Assembly (NCBI RefSeq): GCF_040548815.1
Contig: NZ_JBEPSM010000003.1
Span: 1-64,000 of the forward strand
Direction of reading: 5' to 3'
DNA length: 64,000 bases
Source of the DNA: Kaistia defluvii
GTDB taxonomy: Bacteria > Pseudomonadota > Alphaproteobacteria > Rhizobiales > Kaistiaceae
Below the pieces are notes generated by a model. It did not search any database. It was not told the origin of the DNA and was given only the letters and a program-made list of their open reading frames with translations. The position numbers were made by a program, and so were the translations under genes. This document shows positions 36,229 through 44,192 of this stretch, piece after piece. Numbering within the stretch: the first letter of the stretch is position 1; each line of letters starts with the position of its first letter.

Positions 36229-37158
36229 ATGAACCAGCCCAGCTTCAGCATCGGCGACAGCGCCGCGACCCAGGCTGCCAATGGCGCCGACACGCTGATC
36301 AAGGACACGACCACCAACAATTTCGCCAAGGACGTTCTCGAGGAATCGCGCCGCCAGCCGGTGCTCGTCGATTTCTGGGCGCCCTGGTGCGGCCCATGCA
36401 AGCAGCTGACGCCGGTGATCGAGAAGGTCGTCCAGCAGGCGCGCGGCACGGTCCGTCTCGTCAAGATGAACATTGACGACCATCCGCAGATCGCCGGCCA
36501 GCTCGGCATCCAGTCGATTCCGGCGGTGATCGCCTTTGTCGACGGCCGGCCGGTCGACGGCTTCATGGGCGCGCTGCCGGAAAGCCAGATCAAGGAATTC
36601 ATCGAGCGGGTCGCGGGTCCCGCCGGCGGCGCCGAAGTCGAAGCGGCGCTGGCGGAAGCCGACGCGCTGGTCGAGCAGGGCCAGTTCGCCCAGGCCGCCG
36701 ACGTCTACGCCGCGATCCTGGCCGCCGAGCCCGACACCTTCAAGGCGCTGGTGGGCCTTGCCCGCTGCGACGTCGCGACCGGCAATGTCGAGGCGGCGCG
36801 CGAGCTGCTCGATTCGCTTCCGCCCGAAAAGGCGAACGACCCGGGCGTCACCGCCGTCCGCGCCCAGATCGCGCTGGCCGACCAGTCGGCTGATCTCGGC
36901 GAGGAAGGCGAGCTTCGCGCGCGGATCGAAAGCAATCCCAAGGATTTTGACGCCCGATTCGACTTGGCCCTGCTGCTCAATGCCAAGGACCAGCGCGAGG
37001 ATGCCGCAGACCAGCTCCTTGACATCTTCCGCCTCAATCGCAGTTGGGAGGATGACAAGGCCCGCAAGCAGCTCGTTCAGTTCTTCGAGGCCTGGGGCCC
37101 GATGGACGAGGTGACGCTGTACGGGCGCCGCCGTCTTTCCTCGCTTCTGTTCTCGTAA
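36229..37158 (+). CDS. Thioredoxin-TPR co-chaperone (YbbN/CnoX-like)
   Basis: A 309-residue protein with an N-terminal thioredoxin domain and C-terminal TPR region. The redox motif WCGPC is intact (Cys54, Cys57), unlike the SQHC of E. coli CnoX, so it may keep oxidoreductase activity as reported for alphaproteobacterial versions. IPAVIAFVDGRPVDGFMG holds the cis-Pro loop. The ATG with GAGG eight bases upstream was preferred over an upstream one. It is followed 12 bases later by the Lon-N gene, so they form an operon. Confidence 0.9.
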   Translation: MNQPSFSIGDSAATQAANGADTLIKDTTTNNFAKDVLEESRRQPVLVDFWAPWCGPCKQLTPVIEKVVQQARGTVRLVKMNIDDHPQIAGQLGIQSIPAVIAFVDGRPVDGFMGALPESQIKEFIERVAGPAGGAEVEAALAEADALVEQGQFAQAADVYAAILAAEPDTFKALVGLARCDVATGNVEAARELLDSLPPEKANDPGVTAVRAQIALADQSADLGEEGELRARIESNPKDFDARFDLALLLNAKDQREDAADQLLDIFRLNRSWEDDKARKQLVQFFEAWGPMDEVTLYGRRRLSSLLFS

Positions 37159-37170
37159 GGCGCCATTCGC

Positions 37171-37848
37171 ATGCAGGCAGGCAATGCCATCTATGAAGCC
37201 CCGGACGATCTTCCCGATCTGATTCCGGTCTTTCCGCTCCCCGAAGCGCTGCTCTTGCCGCGCGGCCAGATGCCCCTCAACATCTTCGAGCCGCGCTACA
37301 TGGCCATGGTCGACCATGCGATGGCGGGCGACCGCATCATCGGCATGGTTCAGCCGATGACGGTGACGGAAGACGGCGAGGACGCGGCGGAGCTGTTCGC
37401 GGTCGGCTGCGCCGGTCGCATCACCTCCTATTCGGAGACGGGCGACGGCCGCTACATGATCTGCCTGACCGGCATCAGCCGCTTCCGCATCCTGGAAGAG
37501 GTCGAGCCCGAATCGGGCTTCCGCCGCTGCCGCGTCACGGCGATCGATTTCCCGTCCGACTTCGTCGAGGACGCCGGTTCCGACACCGTCGATCGCAGCC
37601 ATCTGCTCGATACGTTCCGCCTCTATCTCGACGCCAACCAGCTCGAAGCCGACTGGGACAGCATCGAGAAGGCGTCGAACGAGACGCTGGTCAATGCGCT
37701 GTCGATGATGAGCCCCTATGGCATGGCGGAGAAGCAGGCGCTGCTCGAAGCACCGGACCTGCGCACCCGGGCCGAGACGCTGATCGCGCTGACGGAGATC
37801 TCGCTCGCCCGCCGCGGCGACGGCAACGCCTCGTCGCAGCTGCAATAG
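37171..37848 (+). CDS. Lon N-terminal (LON substrate-binding) domain protein
   Basis: A 225-residue stand-alone LON domain. [29 protein letters not shown] at residues 17-46 is the family signature. There is no AAA+ or protease domain, so it is not Lon itself. Such proteins are widespread in alphaproteobacteria, typically beside the thioredoxin-TPR and Trm112-like genes, and are of uncertain function, perhaps in proteostasis. Confidence 0.9.
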   Translation: MQAGNAIYEAPDDLPDLIPVFPLPEALLLPRGQMPLNIFEPRYMAMVDHAMAGDRIIGMVQPMTVTEDGEDAAELFAVGCAGRITSYSETGDGRYMICLTGISRFRILEEVEPESGFRRCRVTAIDFPSDFVEDAGSDTVDRSHLLDTFRLYLDANQLEADWDSIEKASNETLVNALSMMSPYGMAEKQALLEAPDLRTRAETLIALTEISLARRGDGNASSQLQ

Positions 37849-37858
37849 GAGCCGGGCG

Positions 37859-38050
37859 ATGGCGCATGCCGAACGCGAGGAAAGCCGGGTCGATCCCAAG
37901 CTGCTGGAGCTGCTGGTCTGCCCGCTGACCAAGACGACGCTCGAATATGATCCCGAGCGCCAGGAACTGGTGAGCCGCGCCGCGCGTCTCGCCTATCCGA
38001 TCCGCAGCGGCATCCCGATCATGCTCCCGGACGAAGCCCGGCCGTTCTGA
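37859..38050 (+). CDS. Trm112-like/UPF0434 small protein
   Basis: A 63-residue Trm112-family protein. [20 protein letters not shown] and [14 protein letters not shown] mark the fold. Only one cysteine remains, so the zinc-knuckle pair seen in E. coli YcaR (CPxC) is missing. It starts 10 bases after the Lon-N gene. It may activate a partner methyltransferase, but that is inferred from the eukaryotic and archaeal family. Confidence 0.9.
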   Translation: MAHAEREESRVDPKLLELLVCPLTKTTLEYDPERQELVSRAARLAYPIRSGIPIMLPDEARPF

Positions 38051-38161
38051 GAAAATTCCGTTCCTCCGCCGACCGCGGCGGAACGATGATCCGGATCGCA
38101 ACGTCCGACAGGCGAAGCCGGTCGGCGCAACAGACCCAAAGGCCGCGTCCCCAAAACGCGA

Positions 38162-38300
38162 CCATCATCCTGAGGTGCCCGGCAAAGCCGGGCCTCGAAG
38201 GAGGGTCCAGGGAACACCCGCAATCGGGACCGCCGCGCGGATTTCTTCCGCTGAATCATCCTTCGAGGCTTTGCTGTCGCGAAGCGCCTCAGGATGATGG
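38162..38300. repeat. Dispersed palindromic repeat, copy A
   Basis: CCATCATCCTGAGG at the left end is mirrored by CCTCAGGATGATGG at the right end, giving a 139-base inverted structure. Internal GCCCGGC/GCCGGGC and CTCGAAGGA/TCCTTCGAG arms are present. Related copies occur at 50797 and 55489. It fills most of the 291-base gap between the Trm112-like and UbiH-type genes. It resembles the intergenic mosaic repeats of Rhizobiales. Confidence 0.75.
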
Positions 38301-38341
38301 CAGTGCGGGGTGATAGGCTGGAAAGGACAGGGAAGCCTCCC

Positions 38342-39580
38342 TCAGATCACTTCGCCGCGCAGCAGGCGCGGGCCGGCCTGGCCGACATCGGACGCAGCGC
38401 CGATAAAACTTTCCTTGAGGCGCGGCAGGCGGTCGACCAGCCCGAGGCCGACATCGCGCAGGATGCGCAGCGCCGGATTGTCGTTCGAGAACAGCCGCGT
38501 CAGCCCGTCCGTGACGATGCCCATCTGCACCGTGTCGAAGCGGCGCCAGCGCTCGTAGCGCTCCAGTATGTCGAGCGTGCCGGGGTCGAGCCCGAGGCGG
38601 GCGGCGTCCACCACCGTCTCGGCCAGGGCGGCCGCATCCTTGAAGCCGAGATTGAGGCCCTGACCGGCGATCGGATGGATCGCATGCGCGGCGTCGCCGA
38701 CCAGCGCCACGCGCGGCGCGATGAAGGAACGCGCGAGCTTCAACCCGATCGGATAGGCGCGCCGCGGGCCGATCGCCTCGATTGGTCCCAGATGATGGCC
38801 GAAGCGCCGCTCGAGCTCGAGCTGGAAGGTGAACTCGTCCGCCTGGACCAACCGGTCCGCATGCTCTGTGCGCTCCGACCAGACCAGCGACGAGCGGTTG
38901 CCCGGCAAGGGCAGGATGGCGAACGGACCCGCCGGCAGGAAATGTTCCTCGGCCCGGCCGTGGTGGGGCCGCTCGTGCTGCACCGTCGTGACGATGCCCG
39001 ATTGGCCATAGGACCAGCCGACCGTGCGGATGCCGGCGAGATCGCGCAGGCGCGACTTCGCGCCATCGGCGGCGACCAGCAGGCGCGCGGTGATCGTGCC
39101 GCCGCTGGCAAGCTTCGCCTCGACCGAGGCCGCGCGCGTGGTGAAATCGGCGACCGAATCGCCTGAGATCAGCTCGACGCCGGCGATGCGGCAGGCCTCC
39201 GACAGCGCGCCGACCAGCGCCCCGTTCGGCACCATATGCGCGAAGGGCTCGCCATTCTCGACCGAGCCGGAGAAGGTGAGGAAGATCGGGCGCACGGCGT
39301 CGCGCAGGCGACTGTCGGTGACGATCATCTCGGTGATCGGCTGGCTGGTCGCCTCGATCTGCTGCCAGATGCCCAGCGTCTCCAGCATCCGCTTCGCCGC
39401 CGCGGCGATCGCCGAGGCGCGGCCGTCGCGCGAGCCGGCGCCGGCCGGGGCCGGATCCACGACTGCGACGGCAAGCGAGGGCGCGCCCTGCTTCAGCGCC
39501 AGCGCCGTGCAGAGGCCGACATAGCCGCCGCCGGCGATCAGGACGTCGATGGCCGAACCCGTCTCCATCCCTGCTGCCAT
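38342..39580 (-). CDS. UbiH/UbiF/Coq6-type FAD monooxygenase of ubiquinone synthesis
   Basis: A 412-residue flavin hydroxylase adding a ring hydroxyl during ubiquinone synthesis, likely peripheral at the inner membrane. Three FAD motifs are present: IAGGGYVGLCTALAL near the start, VAADGAKSRLRDLAG (the DG motif) in the middle, and LVGDAAHAIHPIAGQGLNLG (the GD motif). AAGGAA precedes the chosen ATG. Which ring position it modifies cannot be told from these motifs. It is divergent from tesB. Confidence 0.9.
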   Translation of the reverse strand: MAAGMETGSAIDVLIAGGGYVGLCTALALKQGAPSLAVAVVDPAPAGAGSRDGRASAIAAAAKRMLETLGIWQQIEATSQPITEMIVTDSRLRDAVRPIFLTFSGSVENGEPFAHMVPNGALVGALSEACRIAGVELISGDSVADFTTRAASVEAKLASGGTITARLLVAADGAKSRLRDLAGIRTVGWSYGQSGIVTTVQHERPHHGRAEEHFLPAGPFAILPLPGNRSSLVWSERTEHADRLVQADEFTFQLELERRFGHHLGPIEAIGPRRAYPIGLKLARSFIAPRVALVGDAAHAIHPIAGQGLNLGFKDAAALAETVVDAARLGLDPGTLDILERYERWRRFDTVQMGIVTDGLTRLFSNDNPALRILRDVGLGLVDRLPRLKESFIGAASDVGQAGPRLLRGEVI

Positions 39581-39699
39581 GAACTCATTCCTTCCGGCTA
39601 TGCGCCGCCACGCCCGGTGGCCGCTTGACTTGGTGGGTGGGCGGCCGCAACTGAGCGACGTCCGCCGATCCCGATTTTCCGAACGCGACCGATGCAAGC

Positions 39700-40551
39700 A
39701 TGATCAACGACCTTCTCTCGATACTCGATCTGGAGCCGCTGGAACACAATCTGTTCCGGGGTCGCAGCTTCGATCCCGGCTGGCAGCGCGTTTTCGGCGG
39801 CCAGGTGATCGGCCAGGCGCTGGTGGCCGCGTCGCGAACTGTCACGGACCGGCTGGTGCATTCGCTGCACGGCTATTTCCTGCGCCCGGGCGATCCGTCC
39901 GCGCCGATCGTCTACGAGGTCGAGCGGGTGCGCGATGGCGGCAGCTTCTCGACCCGCCGGGTCGTCGCGATCCAGCATGGCCAGACGATCTTCATCATGT
40001 CGGCTTCCTTCCACATCCGCGAGGACGGGCTGGAGCACCAGATATCCATGCCCGACGTGCCGGGACCGGAAGACCTGCCGGTCGATGGCGAGATCGGCGC
40101 GGCCCTGCTCGACGGCGCCCCGGCGGGCGTCCGCCGATACTGGGAGCGGCTGCGTCCGATCGAATTGCGCCCGGTCGACCAGAAGGCCTATTTCCGGCGC
40201 GACGAGCCGCGCCACAGCCACGCCATCTGGATTCGCGCCAAGATCGCGATCGGCGACGATCCCGTGCTCAACAGCTGCATACTCGCCTATGCCTCCGACC
40301 TGACGCTGCTCGATACCACGCTTCTGGCGCATGGAAGGTCGGTGTTCGAGCCGGGCCTGCAGGTCGCCAGCCTCGACCATGCCATGTGGTTCCACCGGCC
40401 GTTCCGGATGGACGACTGGCTGCTTTATGTCGAGGACAGCCCCTCGGCGCATGGCGCGCGCGGCTTCAACCGCGGCAGCCTGTTCGACCGCCAGGGCGTG
40501 CTGGTCGCCTCGGTGGCGCAGGAAGGACTGGTCCGGCCGGTCAGCCGGTGA
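39700..40551 (+). CDS. tesB: Acyl-CoA thioesterase II (TesB)
   Basis: A 283-residue double-hotdog thioesterase hydrolysing medium to long acyl-CoA to free acid and CoA. Recognisable features are the early NLFRGRSFDPGWQRVFGGQV, the SLHGYFLRPGDP strand, and the C-terminal SLDHAMWFHRPFRMDDWLLY, all typical of TesB. The length matches the family (about 286 residues). It stands alone between divergent ubiH-type and downstream glnK. Confidence 0.93.
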   Translation: MINDLLSILDLEPLEHNLFRGRSFDPGWQRVFGGQVIGQALVAASRTVTDRLVHSLHGYFLRPGDPSAPIVYEVERVRDGGSFSTRRVVAIQHGQTIFIMSASFHIREDGLEHQISMPDVPGPEDLPVDGEIGAALLDGAPAGVRRYWERLRPIELRPVDQKAYFRRDEPRHSHAIWIRAKIAIGDDPVLNSCILAYASDLTLLDTTLLAHGRSVFEPGLQVASLDHAMWFHRPFRMDDWLLYVEDSPSAHGARGFNRGSLFDRQGVLVASVAQEGLVRPVSR

Positions 40552-40601
40552 GCGTCGCGTCTACCGCTTTCGCCCGTTGGCCAGGCATTGCGTACACCAC
40601 A

Positions 40602-40616
40602 GCCCATTAATTGGGC
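40602..40616. promoter_or_regulatory. Palindrome upstream of glnK
   Basis: GCCCA-TTAAT-TGGGC is a perfect inverted repeat 127 bases upstream of the sigma-54 promoter, within the distance at which enhancer proteins act. It does not match the classical NtrC consensus, so assignment is open. No gene is present in 40552-40865. Confidence 0.35.
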
Positions 40617-40742
40617 AAAATTCGAAATTTGCTCATGCCGCGATCAGAATTTGCGGCGAGATCGCGGCGACGCCTGCGTTTTGACAGGCGGCGTGCCGCC
40701 CTTTTGCGCTGTTCACATTTTTTTCGGCACAATCGTCAGAGT

Positions 40743-40757
40743 TGGCACGGACCTTGA
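40743..40757 (+). promoter_or_regulatory. Sigma-54 (RpoN) promoter of glnK-amtB
   Basis: TGGCACG-N4-TTGA matches the -24/-12 consensus TGGCACGNNNNTTGC at all but the last position, with the invariant spacing. It lies 108 bases before the glnK start. Control of glnK-amtB by NtrC and sigma-54 under nitrogen limitation is well known in proteobacteria. Confidence 0.85.
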
Positions 40758-41204
<447 letters not shown>

Positions 41205-41351
41205 CGCCTTCCGCCTCGCGCCGTTCGCTGGCTCCAGCGGGTGGCACACCCTTCAAGTCGACCCGCCATCCCATCGAAAAACAGCTGCGAGAAGGGCTTC
41301 GCCCCGGGCGCAGGCAACCGGCGGCAACGCCGGTCCGACAGGAGAACTGCA

Positions 41352-42689
41352 ATGAACCTTCGAAATGCTCCCTTCTCTCTGGCTGCGGCGGGAGGCGCGC
41401 TGCTGGCATCGGCGGTCGCCGCCTTCGCGCAGGACGCCACCGAGCCGGCCGTCGAGGCGGTCACCGCCGCGGTGCCGACGCTGAATTCCGGCGATACCGC
41501 CTGGATGCTGGTTTCGACCATCCTGGTGCTTGCAATGATCGTCCCCGGCGTCGCGCTGTTCTACGGCGGCCTCGTCCGCACCAAGAACATGCTGTCGGTG
41601 CTGATGCAGGTTCTCCTGATCGCCTGCGTCGCGATGATCATCTGGGTGTTCTACGGCTACAGCCTCGCCTTCACCGATGGCGGCGCGCTGATCGGCGGCC
41701 TGTCGAAGGCCTTCCTCGCCGGCATCACGCCGGACACGCTCTCCGGCACCATTCCGGAATACGTCTTCCTGTCGTTCCAGATGACCTTCGCGGCGATCAC
41801 CGCCACGCTGATCGTCGGCTCGTTCGCTGAGCGCACGAAGTTCGCCGCCGTCATCCTGTTCATGATCCTCTGGATCACGGTCGTCTATCTGCCGATCGCC
41901 CACTCGGTCTGGCAGTCGACGGGCTGGCTGTTCAAGCGCGGCGCGCTTGATTTCGCCGGCGGCACGGTCGTCCACATCAACGCCGGTATCGCCGGCCTGG
42001 TCGGCGCCCTGATCATCGGCAAGCGTACCGGCCTCGGCAAGGATCTGATGCCTCCCCATTCGCTGACCCTCTCCATGGTCGGCGCTGCGATGCTCTGGGT
42101 CGGCTGGTTCGGCTTCAACGCCGGTTCGGCTCTCTCGGCCGGCTCGGTCGCCGGTCTCGCCACCATCAACACCTTCGTCGCCACGGCGGGCGCCGCCATC
42201 GGCTGGTCGCTGATCGAATGGATCGTCCGCGGCAAGCCCTCCATGCTCGGCGGCATCTCGGGCGTCGTCACCGGCCTGGTCGCGGTCACCCCGGCTGCCG
42301 GCTTCATCGGCCCGGTCGGCGCCATCGTGCTCGGCTTCGGCGCCGCCATCGTCTGCTTCTTCTTCGTCACCACGGTGAAGAACAGCTTCGGCTATGACGA
42401 CAGCCTCGACGTCTTCGGCATCCATGGTGTCGGCGGCATCGTCGGCGCCATCGCCACCGGCATCCTCGTCAGCCCGTCGCTGGGCGGCACGGGCGTCGCC
42501 GACTACGCGATGGGCCACCAGCTCTGGGTCCAGATCGAAGGCGTGCTGTTCACGGTCGTCTGGTCCGGCGTCGGTTCGGCGATCCTCTACAAGATCGTCG
42601 ATGTCATCATCGGTCTCCGCGTCCGCAAGGAAGTCGAGAGCGAAGGCCTCGACATCGTCGAGCACGGCGAACGCGCCTACCACAACTAG
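41352..42689 (+). CDS. amtB: Ammonium transporter AmtB
   Basis: A 445-residue inner-membrane ammonium channel. A cleavable signal peptide (ending near AFAQD) is followed by 11 predicted helices. The twin channel histidines are in FAGGTVVHINAG and FGIHGVGGIVG. LFYGGLVRTKNMLS is the family signature. AGGAGAA lies before the ATG. It is the partner of GlnK, which blocks it when nitrogen is plentiful. Confidence 0.96.
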   Translation: MNLRNAPFSLAAAGGALLASAVAAFAQDATEPAVEAVTAAVPTLNSGDTAWMLVSTILVLAMIVPGVALFYGGLVRTKNMLSVLMQVLLIACVAMIIWVFYGYSLAFTDGGALIGGLSKAFLAGITPDTLSGTIPEYVFLSFQMTFAAITATLIVGSFAERTKFAAVILFMILWITVVYLPIAHSVWQSTGWLFKRGALDFAGGTVVHINAGIAGLVGALIIGKRTGLGKDLMPPHSLTLSMVGAAMLWVGWFGFNAGSALSAGSVAGLATINTFVATAGAAIGWSLIEWIVRGKPSMLGGISGVVTGLVAVTPAAGFIGPVGAIVLGFGAAIVCFFFVTTVKNSFGYDDSLDVFGIHGVGGIVGAIATGILVSPSLGGTGVADYAMGHQLWVQIEGVLFTVVWSGVGSAILYKIVDVIIGLRVRKEVESEGLDIVEHGERAYHN

Positions 42690-42741
42690 CATCGGCGGGC
42701 GCCCCCGGGCGCCCACCCCAAAAACAAGCCTTCCAGAGTGG

Positions 42742-42776
42742 AAAGACCCCGGCCTTCGCGCCGGGGTCTTTTTTTG
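42742..42776 (+). terminator. Intrinsic terminator of glnK-amtB
   Basis: AAAGACCCCGG and CCGGGGTCTTT form a perfect 11-bp stem around an 8-base loop, followed by a run of T. It lies 53 bases after the amtB stop. Confidence 0.9.
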
Positions 42777-42893
42777 GCCTCCGTCGCCATGGTTAAAGCC
42801 GGCTTAACCAACGGCCGCTACGGTTGCTCTTCTGCAATCCAGACCCGGGTGGGACTCCGCCCGCCGAGCGACCCAGCCAGTGTGAAGGCAAGC

Positions 42894-44069
42894 GTGACGA
42901 CCAGCGCCAAGAAAGAGACCTCTCCCTTCGCCCGCCTGAACAGCCTTCTGGCAGGCGTCGAACCCGGCTTGCCCGCGATCAACCTCACCATCGGCGAGCC
43001 GCAGCATCCGATCCCGGCCTTCGTGGCGCCGGTGATCGCGGAGAACGTCGCGCTGTTCGGCCGCTATCCGCCCATTCGCGGCACCGATGCCTTCCGACAG
43101 ACGATCGCGCGCTGGCTCGACAGGCGCTATGGCCTCCAGGCGACCATCGACCCCGAGCGCATGGTGCTGCCGCTGAACGGCTCGCGCGAGGGACTGACGC
43201 TGGCCGCCCTCACCGCCCGCCAGCGCAAGCCCCGCCTCGAAAAGCCAGTCGTGCTGCTGCCCAACCCGTTCTACCAGGCCTATGCCGCCGGCGCGGAAGT
43301 CGCCGGCGCCGAAGTGGTCCTGCTCGGCTCCGGCCGGGAGGGTTCCTTCCCGGATCTGGGCCAGGTGCCCGCCGAGGTGCTCACGCGCACCATCGCCGTC
43401 TACATCGCCTCGCCGACCGCGCCGCAGGGCGACGTCGCGACGCTGGAGGACTGGACCCGCGTCATCCAGATCGCCCGCGCGCATGACTTCATGATCTTCG
43501 CCGACGAGTGCTATTCCGAGATCTACCGCGAGACGCCGCCGCCCGGCGTGCTGCAGGCGGCCGACCGTCTCGGCGCGGGCTACGCCAACATCCTGACCTT
43601 CCATTCGCTGTCGAAGCGCTCGAACCTGCCGGGCCTGCGCTGCGGCTTCGTCGCCGGCGACCCGGATTTCCTCGAGACCTGGACCCGCTTCCGCAATGTC
43701 GCGGCGCCGCAGGTGCCGGGCCCGATCCAGGCCGTGGCGGTGGCGGCCTATTCGGATGAAGGCCACGTCGCCGAGAACCGTGCGCTCTACAACGCCAAAT
43801 ATGATGCCGCGCTGGCAACGCTGGGCCCCCGGGTCCGCGCCACGCGGCCGGAAGGCGGATTTTTCCTCTGGCTCGAGGTCGGCGACGGCGTCGAGGCGGC
43901 AACGCGGCTCTGGCGCGAGGCGGGCGTACGCACGATCCCCGGCGCCTATCTGTCGCTGCCGCTGCCGGACGGGAGCAATCCCGGCACACCCTTTATCCGC
44001 GTCGCCATGGTCCAGGACCAGGCGACGACGCAGGAAGCACTGGCCCGCATGGCGCGGGTTCTTGGCTAA
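42894..44069 (+). CDS. Class I aminotransferase, DapC-like (succinyldiaminopimelate transaminase)
   Basis: A 391-residue PLP aminotransferase. The PLP lysine is K241 in FHSLSKRSNLPGLRCGF, which closely resembles the DapC group acting on N-succinyl-LL-diaminopimelate in lysine and peptidoglycan synthesis. The initiation codon is taken as GTG (VTTSAKK) with AAGG upstream; a GTG four codons earlier is possible. No dapD or dapE lies beside it in this window, so the pathway step is assigned by motif only. Confidence 0.82.
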   Translation: MTTSAKKETSPFARLNSLLAGVEPGLPAINLTIGEPQHPIPAFVAPVIAENVALFGRYPPIRGTDAFRQTIARWLDRRYGLQATIDPERMVLPLNGSREGLTLAALTARQRKPRLEKPVVLLPNPFYQAYAAGAEVAGAEVVLLGSGREGSFPDLGQVPAEVLTRTIAVYIASPTAPQGDVATLEDWTRVIQIARAHDFMIFADECYSEIYRETPPPGVLQAADRLGAGYANILTFHSLSKRSNLPGLRCGFVAGDPDFLETWTRFRNVAAPQVPGPIQAVAVAAYSDEGHVAENRALYNAKYDAALATLGPRVRATRPEGGFFLWLEVGDGVEAATRLWREAGVRTIPGAYLSLPLPDGSNPGTPFIRVAMVQDQATTQEALARMARVLG

Positions 44070-44192
44070 TCGGATCGCCATGGAGGGGAACCGACTTCGG
44101 CCCTCCGACGATCCAACGACGGAGACAGTGCGGGACCGTTTCGACCTCACGAAGCGCCCCCGCGCTAGACGTGCAAAGGACATGACCGGACC

